A stretch of DNA of 64,000 nucleotides from Dysosmobacter sp. (GCA_026169195.1 JAPFEH010000051.1:1-64000); one strand, 5' to 3'; shown: positions 30,726-39,785, numbered from the stretch's first letter. The notes: generated by a model not told the origin, from the sequence alone. Numbers and translations: made by a program.

Positions 30726-31091
30726 TCACCGGAACACATTCCAGTAAAGCAGCAGTCCCGCCGGCAGCAGGATCTGCAAAAGCAGGATCGCCGGAATCCC
30801 GTAGCGAAAAGACTTGTGCAGCGTTTTGTGGCGCCACACCCGCATTCCCAGCAGCGCGCCCGCGCTGCCACCCAGCGCCGCCAGCAAAAACAGCGTCTTT
30901 TCCGGCACCCGACGGGTCCCGTCATGCCTCTCCTTATATTTTGCCTTCCATTTGTCCCATCCAAACACCAGAAAGGTCACCAGATTGATTGCCAGCAAAT
31001 AAACCGCCAGCAGTCCCCACGGATTCCCGACCACGACCCAAACCGTGTCAAACCGGGCCTCCGGCAGATAAGAAAACCGCTCCGCTTCCAT
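30726..31091 (-). CDS. DUF1294 family membrane protein
   Basis: This 121-residue protein has the DUF1294 core LLAVYLLAINLVTFLVFGWDKWKA ... RRVPEKTLFLLAALGGSAGALLGMRVWRHKTLH, three helices in total. Its function is unknown. I start it at 31091 after GGGGAG. It lies 31 nt before the ZIP gene and may share its transcript. Confidence 0.85.
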   Translation of the reverse strand: MEAERFSYLPEARFDTVWVVVGNPWGLLAVYLLAINLVTFLVFGWDKWKAKYKERHDGTRRVPEKTLFLLAALGGSAGALLGMRVWRHKTLHKSFRYGIPAILLLQILLPAGLLLYWNVFR

Positions 31092-31119
31092 ACTTCTCTC
31101 CCCGCGCCCGAAGACGCTC

Positions 31120-31153
31120 AAAAACAAGACTGACCGGATCCTCTCCGGTCAGT
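31120..31153 (-). terminator. terminator of the psu operon
   Basis: Stem ACTGACCGGA/TCCGGTCAGT followed on the minus strand by CTTGTTTTTG, 17 nt after the psuG stop. Confidence 0.85.
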
Positions 31154-31170
31154 CCAGTTTATCAAAAAAT

Positions 31171-32094
31171 TCAAGCCTTGGCAAGCGCAGCCAGCTCCAC
31201 GGCAGTCCGGGCCGCGACGCGGGCATTGTTGAACACCAGCTGGATATTGGAATCCAGAGAATCCCCGCCGGTCAGATCCTTCACCCGTGCCAGCAGGAAG
31301 GGCGTGGTGGCCTTGCCATGGATCCCCTGTGCGCGGCTCTCCGCAATGGCCTGATCGATGGCCTGATTGATTACATCGGCGTCCATGGAGTACTCCTCCG
31401 GAATGGGGTTGGTCACCAGCATGCCGCCCTTGAGCCCCATCTCCCGCTGGGCATGGAATGCCGCCGCCAGCTGGGCAGGGGTGTCGATCCGGTAATCCAC
31501 GCCGAAGCCGGACTTGCGGGTATAGAACGCAGGCAGCTCATCGGTGCCGTAGCCGATCACGGGCACCCCCTTGGTCTCCAGATACTCCAGCGTAAGCCCC
31601 AGATCCAGAATCGACTTGGCGCCGGCGCAGACCACCAGCACAGGCGTCTGACCCAATTCCTCCAGATCGGCGGAGATGTCCATGGTGGTCTCCGCTCCCC
31701 GATGAACACCGCCGATGCCGCCGGTGGCAAAGACGGAAATGCCGGCCATATGGGCGATCATCATGGTGGTGGTGACGGTGCAGGCGCCGTCCTCTCCCCG
31801 TGCCACCAGCACCGGCAGGTCCCGGCGGGAGGCCTTGGTGATCTCCACGCCCTTCTTGCCGAAATACTCGATCTCGTCCGCTGTCAGACCGGCTTTCAGA
31901 CGGCCGCCGATGATGGCGATGGTGGCAGGCACCGCGCCGTTTTCGCGGATGACCGTTTCCACCGCCAGCGCCGTCTCCACATTCTGGGGATACGGCATGC
32001 CGTGGGAGATGATGGTGGATTCCAGCGCCACCACGGGGCGGCCCTCCGCCAGAGCCTGCGCGACTTCAGGGGCAATGTCCAGATAACGATTCAT
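31171..32094 (-). CDS. psuG: pseudouridine-5'-phosphate glycosidase
   Basis: PsuG splits pseudouridine 5'-phosphate into uracil and ribose 5-phosphate. The 307-residue protein starts with PVVALESTIISHGMPYPQN and carries GAVPATIAIIGGRLKAGL, ATGGIGGVHRGAE and TNPIPEEYSMD, all family hallmarks. It ends the psuK-ygjV-psuG operon. Confidence 0.97.
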   Translation of the reverse strand: MNRYLDIAPEVAQALAEGRPVVALESTIISHGMPYPQNVETALAVETVIRENGAVPATIAIIGGRLKAGLTADEIEYFGKKGVEITKASRRDLPVLVARGEDGACTVTTTMMIAHMAGISVFATGGIGGVHRGAETTMDISADLEELGQTPVLVVCAGAKSILDLGLTLEYLETKGVPVIGYGTDELPAFYTRKSGFGVDYRIDTPAQLAAAFHAQREMGLKGGMLVTNPIPEEYSMDADVINQAIDQAIAESRAQGIHGKATTPFLLARVKDLTGGDSLDSNIQLVFNNARVAARTAVELAALAKA

Positions 32095-32109
32095 AACAGG
32101 ATACCTCCA

Positions 32110-32637
32110 TTAAGATTTACAAACTTCTTTTCGAATATCAAAGCGCCAGACAGCCAGCGCAAAGGACGCCAGTGCCGCCACCTCGATGGCCGCACAGGAA
32201 TAGGAGCGGGCCATCAGATTATAAAGGAGCATCAGCGGGGAATTCAGCAAAAACAGCAGACGGGTCAGCCGCATATCATGAACCCACAACGCCACCGTGG
32301 TCAGCATCATGGCGCCACCCAGCAAAAGGCAGTAAGCCCCATCCCATGTCAGCAGGGGGGATACCCCGTAGCACACCAGAAAAAAGACGAGCCACAGGGG
32401 ATTTTTTGCCCACGGGCGGTCATTGCAGGCACAGACCGCTGCCCGCCCCAGCCCGATCAAATTGATGAGAACACCGGTCCACGCCCCCAGCAGCCCGTAA
32501 TGGACAACCCACAGCACACAGCACAGCAACTGAAGGGACAGGATCTTTTTTCTGCTGCCGCTTTGCAGCGCCGTAATGGCAATCAGGGAACCTGCCAGCC
32601 CCAAAAGCTGGATCAGGAAGAAAGAAACGGATGTCAT
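32110..32637 (-). CDS. YgjV-family inner membrane protein
   Basis: This 175-residue protein has five or six helices with the YgjV pattern QLLGLAGSLIAITALQSGSRKKILSLQLLCCVLWVVHYGLLGAWTG. Its role is unknown. Because it lies between psuK and psuG with gaps of 15-18 nt, it may be a pseudouridine-related transport or membrane component. Confidence 0.78.
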   Translation of the reverse strand: MTSVSFFLIQLLGLAGSLIAITALQSGSRKKILSLQLLCCVLWVVHYGLLGAWTGVLINLIGLGRAAVCACNDRPWAKNPLWLVFFLVCYGVSPLLTWDGAYCLLLGGAMMLTTVALWVHDMRLTRLLFLLNSPLMLLYNLMARSYSCAAIEVAALASFALAVWRFDIRKEVCKS

Positions 32638-32655
32638 GGAACTCCTTTCCGCAGT

Positions 32656-33747
32656 TCAAAATTCAACGTGCCCGGCTGCCCGTTCCTGCAGGGCTTTGGC
32701 ACTCATGGCAGGATTGATGGTCTCGTCTCCCTCCATGGCGATGGCGGAGGCAGCCAGTCCCGCCCGCGCCGTGCCCTCCAGATCCGTGCCCTGCAGGTAG
32801 GCCCATGCAATGGCAGCCATGAACGCATCACCGCAGCCGGTGGTGTTTCGCATTTGGGCGGGAAGCACCGGCAGATGGACCGCGCCGCGGTGGTCGGCGG
32901 CAAAGACGCCGTCTCCTCCCAGCGAAATAAAGACCCGCCGCAGTCCGCTCTCCAGCAGCGCATCTGCCGCGGCCCGAAGGCTTTTTTCATCGCGGATCGG
33001 TACGCCGGAGAGCAGCTCCGCCTCCATGCGGTTGGGCTTTAGGGTATGGAACCTGCCCAAAACCGGACGCAGCTTGCCCGCCTTGGCAGTGGAAACCGGA
33101 TCCGCAAACACAGGCACCGGACAGTTTTCCGCTAGCCAGATGATGCTCTCCTGTGGAATGTTGGTGTCGATCACCACCACCTGACTGGAAAAGAGCAGCT
33201 TCTGACGGGCTGCCAGAACCTGCGGCGTCAAGTGGTCATAAATCTCCATGTCGCTGAGAGCCAGCGCCATATCGCCCTTTTCATCATTGATGAACAGGTA
33301 GGTGGAGGTCCGCCCGCCTGAGATGATGGGGGATTGAGAAATGTCGATCCCCAGCTCCCCGCAGCTGGCTGCCAGCTTCTGCGCGTTCAAATCGTCTCCG
33401 AACACCGTCAGCATCCGCACGTCCATCCCCAGAAGCGCCATGTTGTGGGCAATGTTCCGCCCCACGCCTCCCAGCGACGTCCTGACCGTACCGGGGTTGG
33501 AGTCCTGCGCCACCAGAGGGCCTGCAGGCTGTCCGCCGATATCCACGTTGACGCCGCCCACCACCGTAACATAGGGGGCGGTGCGGACAATGTAGCCTTT
33601 GCCCGTGATATAGCCCTTCTTCATCAGATTGGAGATGTGGACTGCCACCGAGGAGCGGGTGATCCCCGCCTTTTCTGCCAGTTCCTGCTGGGAGATCAGA
33701 GGATTTTCTTCGATCCAGTTCAGCAGCTGCCGTTCCCGCTGGGTCAT
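32656..33747 (-). CDS. psuK: pseudouridine kinase with N-terminal winged helix (PfkB family)
   Basis: This 363-residue protein has a winged helix-turn-helix at residues 5-55 (LLNWIEENPLISQQELAEKAGITRSSVAVHISNLMKKGYI) joined to a PfkB kinase. The kinase carries GGVNVDIGG near its start and the active-site NTTGCGDAFMAAIAWAYLQG with the catalytic Asp. PsuK phosphorylates pseudouridine for PsuG. The fused DNA-binding domain suggests it also regulates its own operon. Confidence 0.93.
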   Translation of the reverse strand: MTQRERQLLNWIEENPLISQQELAEKAGITRSSVAVHISNLMKKGYITGKGYIVRTAPYVTVVGGVNVDIGGQPAGPLVAQDSNPGTVRTSLGGVGRNIAHNMALLGMDVRMLTVFGDDLNAQKLAASCGELGIDISQSPIISGGRTSTYLFINDEKGDMALALSDMEIYDHLTPQVLAARQKLLFSSQVVVIDTNIPQESIIWLAENCPVPVFADPVSTAKAGKLRPVLGRFHTLKPNRMEAELLSGVPIRDEKSLRAAADALLESGLRRVFISLGGDGVFAADHRGAVHLPVLPAQMRNTTGCGDAFMAAIAWAYLQGTDLEGTARAGLAASAIAMEGDETINPAMSAKALQERAAGHVEF

Positions 33748-33800
33748 GCGCCTGCCCCTTTCTAAGCAAAAGTCTAGTTTTTATCGCAATGTTTATTTTT

Positions 33801-33828
33801 ATCATATTCATTTTTTTGAAAATGTCAA
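33801..33828 (-). promoter_or_regulatory. promoter of the psu operon
   Basis: Minus-strand TTGACA (33823-33828), 16-nt spacer, TATGAT (33801-33806). Confidence 0.75.
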
Positions 33829-33896
33829 TGGCTTTCTGCAAATTTTCCCCGTCCCTGCCGACTATCCCCCACCGGCGGCCATCGGCCGCACATCAC

Positions 33897-33925
33897 TGGA
33901 CAGCAGGCTCCGTTCCACGTATACT
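33897..33925 (+). promoter_or_regulatory. promoter of the LytTR operon
   Basis: TGGACA (33897-33902), 17-nt spacer, TATACT (33920-33925), about 26 nt before the LytTR start. Confidence 0.65.
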
Positions 33926-33951
33926 GAAAGCACAGAAAGGGGGGTGTGCCT

Positions 33952-34392
33952 ATGCACGTGGACGTTCAGCTCGATCCGACCCTGAAAGAAGTGACCGTAA
34001 TAGTCCGCGCGCCTGCCCGAACTGCAGAGGTCGATGCTCTGTTAGCCCGGCTGAACAGTCGGGACGGCCGGCTGCTGGGCTTTCGGGACGGCGAAGCGGT
34101 CCCGCTGGAGCCGGCGTCCATCCTCCGCTTTTACGGAGAAGACAAAGGCGTTCTGGCGCAGACGGCGTCCGGTCTCTGGACTGTGCGGGAGCGGCTTTAT
34201 GAATTGGAGCAGCAGCTGGAGGGCCACCGGTTCGTGCGGGTCTCTCACTCCGAGATCATCAACCTGCAGGCGGTAACGGCGCTGGATCTGCGTCTCACCG
34301 GTACCATCCGCATCACGCTGGCGGACGGCGCCGCAGTGTGCTATGTCTCCCGCCGATATGTCAAACGCATCAAGGAGGTGCTGGGAATATGA
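33952..34392 (+). CDS. LytTR DNA-binding regulator without receiver domain
   Basis: This 146-residue protein has a short N-terminal region and then a LytTR domain (about 45-143: ILRFYGEDKGVLAQTASGLWTVRERLYELEQQL, FVRVSHSEIINLQAVTAL, YVSRRYVKRIKEVLG). Such stand-alone LytTR regulators are usually coupled to DUF3021 membrane proteins that inhibit them, as here by ATGA overlap. AAAGGGGGG lies 8 nt before the ATG at 33952. Confidence 0.9.
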   Translation: MHVDVQLDPTLKEVTVIVRAPARTAEVDALLARLNSRDGRLLGFRDGEAVPLEPASILRFYGEDKGVLAQTASGLWTVRERLYELEQQLEGHRFVRVSHSEIINLQAVTALDLRLTGTIRITLADGAAVCYVSRRYVKRIKEVLGI

Positions 34393-35261
34393 AACGGCTG
34401 TATGAACCGGAGCTGCTGCGGCGGCAGCTGCTGTGCGGTGTTCTGGGGGGACTTGCAGCCATGGTGCTGGTTCCGCTTGCAGTGATCTGGCTGAATTCGC
34501 TTTCCGTTCTGCCGGAGCATAACGCCAGCTTGATCGTGCGCAATGCGGTGCTGGACGCCACCCGCTGGTCCTGGCAGGGGCTTTTGGCGCTGGAACTGGC
34601 GCTGGCCTTTGCCTTCGGGTTTCTGATCGGGCTGGCGGCGCCCCCCATGGAGGGGAGCGGCCGCTCCGTAGCGGTACGCACGGTGCTGCACCTGACCATT
34701 TCCTCGGCGCTGTATCTGGGTCTTTGCGCCGTGTGCGGCCTGTGGCCCGGCAGCTGGCAGAGCACGGTCCTCCTGCTGGGTATTTACTGGTTTCTTTATG
34801 CCGTGGTGTGGTTTCTGCGATACCTCCATTGGCGCTCTGAGATCCGGAAGATCCGGGAGCGGCTGGGACTGGCCCCGCCGCAGCCGTCCGGCGGATGGAT
34901 GCGCCTTCGCCCCCTGCGCGGCTATTTCCTGCTGGCTGCCGCAGCAGAGCTGGGTCTGCCGCCGCTGCTCCGCCTGTTGGAAACCGGCAGCGACTTCCCC
35001 GTTTTGACCGGTCTGCTGTACCCCTATCTTCTGCTGCCCCTCTTTGGTGTGATGACCGGATGGAGCATCGGACGGCGGCACGGTGTTGTGTGGCTGTATC
35101 CCCTTTTCTGCGGTCTACTGCCCATTCCATGGATCGTTCTTTTGTATAATGCCAGCGCATTCTTTCATGTGGGCATGATTTTCATTCCCGCTCTGGCCGG
35201 AACCCTGCTGGGCGCGCTGGTCCGCCGGTTCCGGAGCAAGGAGGGTCCTCATGAACCGTGA
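34389..35261 (+). CDS. DUF3021-like membrane protein with duplicated membrane half
   Basis: This 290-residue protein has an N-terminal DUF3021-like half of four helices (about 10-155) with a short cytoplasmic helix (WRSEIRKIRERLGL). A second four-helix half follows from about residue 178 (RGYFLLAAAAELGLPPLLRLL ... GMIFIPALAGTLLGALVRR). Single-domain DUF3021 proteins are about 140 residues, so this looks like a fusion. It probably holds the LytTR regulator inactive at the membrane. It starts within the LytTR stop. Confidence 0.7.
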   Translation: MKRLYEPELLRRQLLCGVLGGLAAMVLVPLAVIWLNSLSVLPEHNASLIVRNAVLDATRWSWQGLLALELALAFAFGFLIGLAAPPMEGSGRSVAVRTVLHLTISSALYLGLCAVCGLWPGSWQSTVLLLGIYWFLYAVVWFLRYLHWRSEIRKIRERLGLAPPQPSGGWMRLRPLRGYFLLAAAAELGLPPLLRLLETGSDFPVLTGLLYPYLLLPLFGVMTGWSIGRRHGVVWLYPLFCGLLPIPWIVLLYNASAFFHVGMIFIPALAGTLLGALVRRFRSKEGPHEP

Positions 35262-35742
35262 GATCCGGCTCTACAATCTGATCCTGCCCGTATGGCTTCT
35301 CTGGCTGCTGCCGCAGACATGGCTGGCGGTACTGCCGGGCAATCTGGCTGTGGACTGTCTGGTGCTGTACGGGGCGCTTTCCCTCCTGCACCGCACGGAC
35401 AAGGGCGCTTTGTTCCGCCCTCTGTGGTGGCGGTTCTGGCTGCTGGGCTTCGCCGCTGACTTTCCGGGTGTCCTCTGGATGCTGCCGGCCTTTTTCACCA
35501 CAATGGGCGACAATTTCTGGGCCAATGCCATGGAATTTGTGATGCACGATCCCTTTGGCCACCCGCTGGCATTCTTCTGGACGCTGGCAGCCATCACCAT
35601 TGCCGGATTCTTTGTTTACCGGTTTGATCTTGCCTGCATGAGACGGCACTGTCCCGCGCTCTCTCAGGCGGAGCAAAGGAAGGTCGCCCTTGCCATGGCA
35701 GTTGTGACTGCGCCGTGGACTTTTTTGATCCCCGTCTATTAA
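35251..35742 (+). CDS. hypothetical membrane protein of the LytTR operon
   Basis: This 163-residue protein has about four hydrophobic segments (NLILPVWLLWLLPQTWLAVLPG, WLLGFAADFPGVLWMLPAFF, AFFWTLAAITIAGFFVY, VALAMAVVTAPWTFLIPV). No family is recognised. It overlaps the previous gene by 11 bp and has AAGGAGGG upstream, so it is translationally linked to it. Confidence 0.75.
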   Translation: MNREIRLYNLILPVWLLWLLPQTWLAVLPGNLAVDCLVLYGALSLLHRTDKGALFRPLWWRFWLLGFAADFPGVLWMLPAFFTTMGDNFWANAMEFVMHDPFGHPLAFFWTLAAITIAGFFVYRFDLACMRRHCPALSQAEQRKVALAMAVVTAPWTFLIPVY

Positions 35743-35809
35743 AAGATGCGCAAGCATGGAACAAATCCGTCTCTTTTGCCGTCAGAACAGGCAAAGGAGG
35801 CGGATTTTC

Positions 35810-36637
35810 ATGAAAAAACGGTTTTTATTTCTGGCGCTTTACGGCGCTCTCTGCCTGCTGGCAGCCTGCGCCGCGCCAAGTGCTCCGGCAGACGGCGGCG
35901 AACCGGCCGAAGCGGAACAGGTCACAGAGACATTCCGCCTGATCGACGGCGGCGGGCGCGGTCAAACCGCCGTTCTGGCAAAGGCGGACGGGGGGGCCGG
36001 CGACGTCTATACGCTGGATATTTTCAGCGCTGCGGACGTCTCTCTGGAAGGCGCTGAGGAAAGCGGCCTTACCATCGACCGGGCGCCGCGGGCCGGCGCG
36101 CTGATCGAGGTCACTCATGACGGAATGGTGCTGGAGTCCTATCCCGCCCGATTCGCCAACGTGTCCGCCGTGCGGGTCCTGCAGGGCGGCTTTGATGACC
36201 GCTGCGCGCTCTATCTGGAGGTTCTGGAAGATCTTTGGGAGGCGGGAGGAGCCTTGAGTCAAGACAGCCCCGCCTATATCGGCGCCGACCTGTCTCAAAC
36301 CAGCCTCAGTGAAAGTGAACAGGCAGCCGTGGTCTGGATCTTCGCCGGCCTTCATGGCGCGGAGGGGCTGGAAGCCACCTATGACGAACTGGTGGAGCAG
36401 GGATATATCCGCGAAACAGACGCGGACGGCGCTGAATTCCCCCACTGGGAGGACGGCCTCCTCTTCACCATTACGGAAAAAGAGACCGGCAGCGCACTCA
36501 CCGCCCCGACACTGGCCTTTGACGCCGAAGTGTGGCGTTCCGCGCTTGGCGCCTGTTTCTTTTCGGATTGTTCCTCCACGGCAGATCCCTCCGGTCACTG
36601 GAACCAGTACAAGGTAGGCGCTCAGGCAATTTCCTGA
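35810..36637 (+). CDS. putative lipoprotein
   Basis: This 275-residue secreted protein has a lipoprotein signal (KKRFLFLALYGALCLLAACAAP, lipobox LAAC with Cys near residue 21). The mature part is acidic with no recognised domain. Later cysteines occur in ACFFSDCSS near the C-terminus. The ATG at 35810 follows AAAGGAGG. It is 67 nt after the membrane gene and may belong to the LytTR operon. Confidence 0.75.
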   Translation: MKKRFLFLALYGALCLLAACAAPSAPADGGEPAEAEQVTETFRLIDGGGRGQTAVLAKADGGAGDVYTLDIFSAADVSLEGAEESGLTIDRAPRAGALIEVTHDGMVLESYPARFANVSAVRVLQGGFDDRCALYLEVLEDLWEAGGALSQDSPAYIGADLSQTSLSESEQAAVVWIFAGLHGAEGLEATYDELVEQGYIRETDADGAEFPHWEDGLLFTITEKETGSALTAPTLAFDAEVWRSALGACFFSDCSSTADPSGHWNQYKVGAQAIS

Positions 36638-36656
36638 CCGCTTCCAGACACAGCAG

Positions 36657-36698
36657 CAAGCCCTCTGGTGCAGGAACGTTCCTGCACCAGAGGGCTTG
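36657..36698. terminator. 42-bp perfect palindrome between convergent genes
   Basis: CAAGCCCTCTGGTGCAGGAAC is followed immediately by its exact reverse complement with no spacer. It separates the lipoprotein gene from the convergent membrane-protein gene. T tracts are short (CGTTCTGTT), so it may act as a bidirectional terminator. Confidence 0.6.
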
Positions 36699-36715
36699 CG
36701 TTCTGTTCCGACTGC

Positions 36716-38800
36716 TCAGATTTTTGCCAGAATCAGCACCGGCAGCGTCCAAAGCAGCAAAAAGACCTCCAGCAAAAGCGGCGTCATCAGTCCATAGGCT
36801 CCCTGAGACACCAGATAAAAGGCCAGCAGCGTCCCGATCACGCTTCCCAGCAAAGACAGCACCGCCGTCCGCCGCACCGCGCTGCACATCCTGCGGCTGC
36901 CCACGACCGTTTCCGCATAAGGCAGAAGTCCCTCCCGCAGCAAAAAGGCCCGCGGCAGGTCCCGGTCCTGCTCCGCTTCGCTGAGCGCCACACGGCTGGT
37001 CAGATCCGGAAACTCCACCCGCACGCCCTTGTGAAATTTCCGTTTCAGCAGCGCAGGCGTGATGTTGGGATCTCTGGATGCCAGAATGGGCAGAATATGG
37101 CTGCGGTGCATCATCCGCAGCGCGAAATCCACCGTTTCCGCCGGATTGTATTTGACTGCGAACACTGCGGTCAGATGCCGGTCCACCGCCAGAAACACAC
37201 CGGTTTTCAGCTTGATGTCCCCGGGGATCCGCACATTCATCTTCCGCATGAACGAGACCGTTCCCAGCAGCACCGATTCCCCATGGATCGCAGCGGAATA
37301 GCCGCCCTCCTCATAAAAGCTGAAATCCACCGCCGTCTCATAACGGCCCGTCTCACTGCGGAGCAGCCCGTCAAACAGCCGCTCCAGACCGCAGCCGGCG
37401 CAGCGCGCCATGGTGGCGGCATAGGACATGACCTTTTGCCGTTCTTCTCCATAGATCTTGATGCCGTTGAGCTGGATCGTTCCCGGCGGGAACAGGTCCG
37501 CGTCCGTAACGATCATGGTCCTGCGGCGGCTGATCCGGTCCGCGCCGGACCATCCGGCCACGGCACAGCCGGCCTTTTGCAGCCGGCGGGCCAGAGCGGA
37601 AAAGGGCAGTCCCCAGCACAGGGGCAGGGCAAAGGTGGCTCCCGCCGCCAGAATGGCCGACCAGTTCAGGAAAAAGTCCGCGCCGCGCTCCTGTCCCAGC
37701 GAGCTCAGCCCCGCAAAGACAACCGAACCGACCAGCACCAGCGGCAGCAGCGCCGTCTGCCACAGGACAAACCCCTCTTCCCGAATGGCTGTGGTGTAAA
37801 ATCCGGGAACACTGCCCCGCTGCTTGCAGGCGCCCTGCTCCGTGTCCGCCACCAGATAAGGGGGCTGGTCATCCAGCGCCGCCGTGCGGAAGGTGTCATA
37901 AAATCCGCGGCTCTCCCGGCTCAGTCCCCACTGGGCAAACACCAGCGCCAGACAGGCCGCAGCGCCGTATGGCGGCACGGCAGTCCGTTCCGGCAGCAGC
38001 AGGCACGCGCCGCAGTCCGCCAGCGCCGCCAGCACCGACAGTGTCACCAGCAATTCGCTGACACACCGCTTCCGCCGGAGCATCGAGACGCCTTTTCCAA
38101 TCACCTGACGGCACAAAAGCGCCGTGATCCCCAGACAGGCCATTACAACAATGCTCTGAAACCGGAAATCCCCCGTCCACATGGGGATCGCCACGCCGCT
38201 TTGCTCCACAAGCATCAAAACCACCGGCACCAGCGCCGTCAAAAGCGCGGGCCACAGCCCGCCCCTGCGTTGGCGGTACTCCGCGCGGAAGTCCTCCGCC
38301 GCATCTGCCAGCGGCGGCTCCGGACCGATGGGCTCCGGCTCCGGTTCCGGCTCCGGTTCCGCACTGTCATACAGTTCTTCCGTCTCCTCCAGCTTCCGTC
38401 TGGAAAAAAGCCCCCGCCGGGGCTTGAGCAGCGGCTCTGCCCGCTCCTCCATGACGGCCTCCACCGTGCTGCCCACGACCTCCTCCAGAGAGATGGGTCT
38501 GGGATCCTCCGGAATTTCCGGCGGCTGCGGATCCTCCGGCGGCTCCGCTTTTTCCGGACCCGCATCCGTTTCCGGACGGTCCGCCGGCTTTTCCGGCACA
38601 GGCTCCGACCGCTCCGCCGGCAGCGCCTGCTCCTCCGCAGGCTCCGCCTCCCGGACGGTCCGCTCCACATCCTCCAGAATCTTCTGCTGCCGGCTGCTCC
38701 CGTATTCCGCCAGAATCTCCTCCAGCGAAAACGCCTCCTCCAGCGGAGGGACATCCGTCAGCGGCACGTCATATTGCGTTTTTTCCTGATGTTCAGACAT
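36716..38800 (-). CDS. degenerate P-type ATPase-like membrane protein
   Basis: This 694-residue protein has a 170-residue acidic Pro/Glu-rich cytoplasmic N-terminus (including PEPEPEPEP near 149). The membrane and cytoplasmic layout after it resembles a P-type ATPase: helices from 185, ALPLCWGLPFSALARRLQKAGC (391-412) at the place of the PCALGLA helix, then VTDADLFPPGTIQLNG (431-446) where the phosphorylation motif DKTGTLT should be. The TGDGxND hinge is also missing. The protein therefore cannot work as a classic pump and may be a regulatory pseudo-ATPase. AAGGAG precedes the ATG at 38800. Confidence 0.75.
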   Translation of the reverse strand: MSEHQEKTQYDVPLTDVPPLEEAFSLEEILAEYGSSRQQKILEDVERTVREAEPAEEQALPAERSEPVPEKPADRPETDAGPEKAEPPEDPQPPEIPEDPRPISLEEVVGSTVEAVMEERAEPLLKPRRGLFSRRKLEETEELYDSAEPEPEPEPEPIGPEPPLADAAEDFRAEYRQRRGGLWPALLTALVPVVLMLVEQSGVAIPMWTGDFRFQSIVVMACLGITALLCRQVIGKGVSMLRRKRCVSELLVTLSVLAALADCGACLLLPERTAVPPYGAAACLALVFAQWGLSRESRGFYDTFRTAALDDQPPYLVADTEQGACKQRGSVPGFYTTAIREEGFVLWQTALLPLVLVGSVVFAGLSSLGQERGADFFLNWSAILAAGATFALPLCWGLPFSALARRLQKAGCAVAGWSGADRISRRRTMIVTDADLFPPGTIQLNGIKIYGEERQKVMSYAATMARCAGCGLERLFDGLLRSETGRYETAVDFSFYEEGGYSAAIHGESVLLGTVSFMRKMNVRIPGDIKLKTGVFLAVDRHLTAVFAVKYNPAETVDFALRMMHRSHILPILASRDPNITPALLKRKFHKGVRVEFPDLTSRVALSEAEQDRDLPRAFLLREGLLPYAETVVGSRRMCSAVRRTAVLSLLGSVIGTLLAFYLVSQGAYGLMTPLLLEVFLLLWTLPVLILAKI

Positions 38801-38833
38801 GCACAGCTCCTTTTTGGTGTCCTGACCCACCGG

Positions 38834-39601
38834 TCAGCTCCGCTGACGGACTGCCTCGTACAGCAAAATTGCCGCAGCCGCGGAGGCATTCAGGGAATTC
38901 AGCCTGCCCCGCATGGGGATGCTGATGAGGAAATCGCAGTTTTCCGCAGCCAGACGGGTCATTCCCTCGCCTTCGCTGCCGATCACAATGGCGGCCGGCC
39001 CCTTCAAATCGGCATCATACAGGTTCGTAGAGCCGTTTGCCGCCGTGCCGAACACCCAGACCCCCTGCTTCTTCAAATCCTTCAGCAGCGCCGGAATATT
39101 GGGCACTCTCGCCACAGGCACATGGGCCACCGCACCGGCAGACGTCTTGGCCACCACGGCAGTCAGCCCTGCGCTGCGGCGCTTGGGAATGACCACGCCA
39201 TGAGCGCCTGCGCATTCCACCGTCCGGATGATCGCGCCCAGATTGTGGGGATCGGAGATCTCATCGCAAACCACCAGCAGCGGCTGCTCCCCCTTGGCGG
39301 CGGCAGACTCCAGAATGCTCTCCACCGTCACATACTCCCGCACCGCCGCCAGCGCGATCACGCCCTGATGGGCGTGGGTGCGGCTCATGTTGTCCAGCTT
39401 GCGCCGGTCCGCGTCCACCACCACGATCCCCGCAGCCCGCGCCTTGGAGGCAATGTGCCCCAGCGTCTTATCGGTCTCACCTTTTAAAATGAAAATTTTA
39501 TCGATGGTCTCACCGGCCCGCAGGGCTTCGATCACGGCATTGCGGCCTTCGATCACGCCGTCCGCCTCTGCCGTCAGAAGATTTTTTCTCTGTTCGTCCA
39601 T
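38834..39601 (-). CDS. rlmB: 23S rRNA 2'-O-methyltransferase (RlmB type)
   Basis: This 255-residue SpoU-family enzyme methylates a guanosine ribose in 23S rRNA. The N-terminal RNA-binding domain starts GVIEGRNAVIEALRAG. The SPOUT motifs follow: LLVVCDEISDPHNLGAIIRTVECAGAHGVVIPKRRS, IVIGSEGEGMTRLAAENCDFLISIPM and LNSLNASAAAAILLYE. The gene reads away from ftsH. Confidence 0.95.
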   Translation of the reverse strand: MDEQRKNLLTAEADGVIEGRNAVIEALRAGETIDKIFILKGETDKTLGHIASKARAAGIVVVDADRRKLDNMSRTHAHQGVIALAAVREYVTVESILESAAAKGEQPLLVVCDEISDPHNLGAIIRTVECAGAHGVVIPKRRSAGLTAVVAKTSAGAVAHVPVARVPNIPALLKDLKKQGVWVFGTAANGSTNLYDADLKGPAAIVIGSEGEGMTRLAAENCDFLISIPMRGRLNSLNASAAAAILLYEAVRQRS

Positions 39602-39715
39602 AATTTCTCCTTTGCATCCAGCACTTTTTGCTATTCAGCGTTTAGTATACCATACCGGCCGCATACAATAAAGCATGAATTTACAGAAACTTCACGAAAA
39701 AGCAGGACCCGCGCC

Positions 39716-39744
39716 TTGCCCCTTCTTCCGGTTTATGGTATATT
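39716..39744 (+). promoter_or_regulatory. ftsH promoter
   Basis: TTGCCC (39716-39721), 17-nt spacer, TATATT (39739-39744). Confidence 0.6.
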
Positions 39745-39785
39745 ATGTTTCAGTTTTTCGCTTCTCTGAAAGGAGTTCTCCATAC

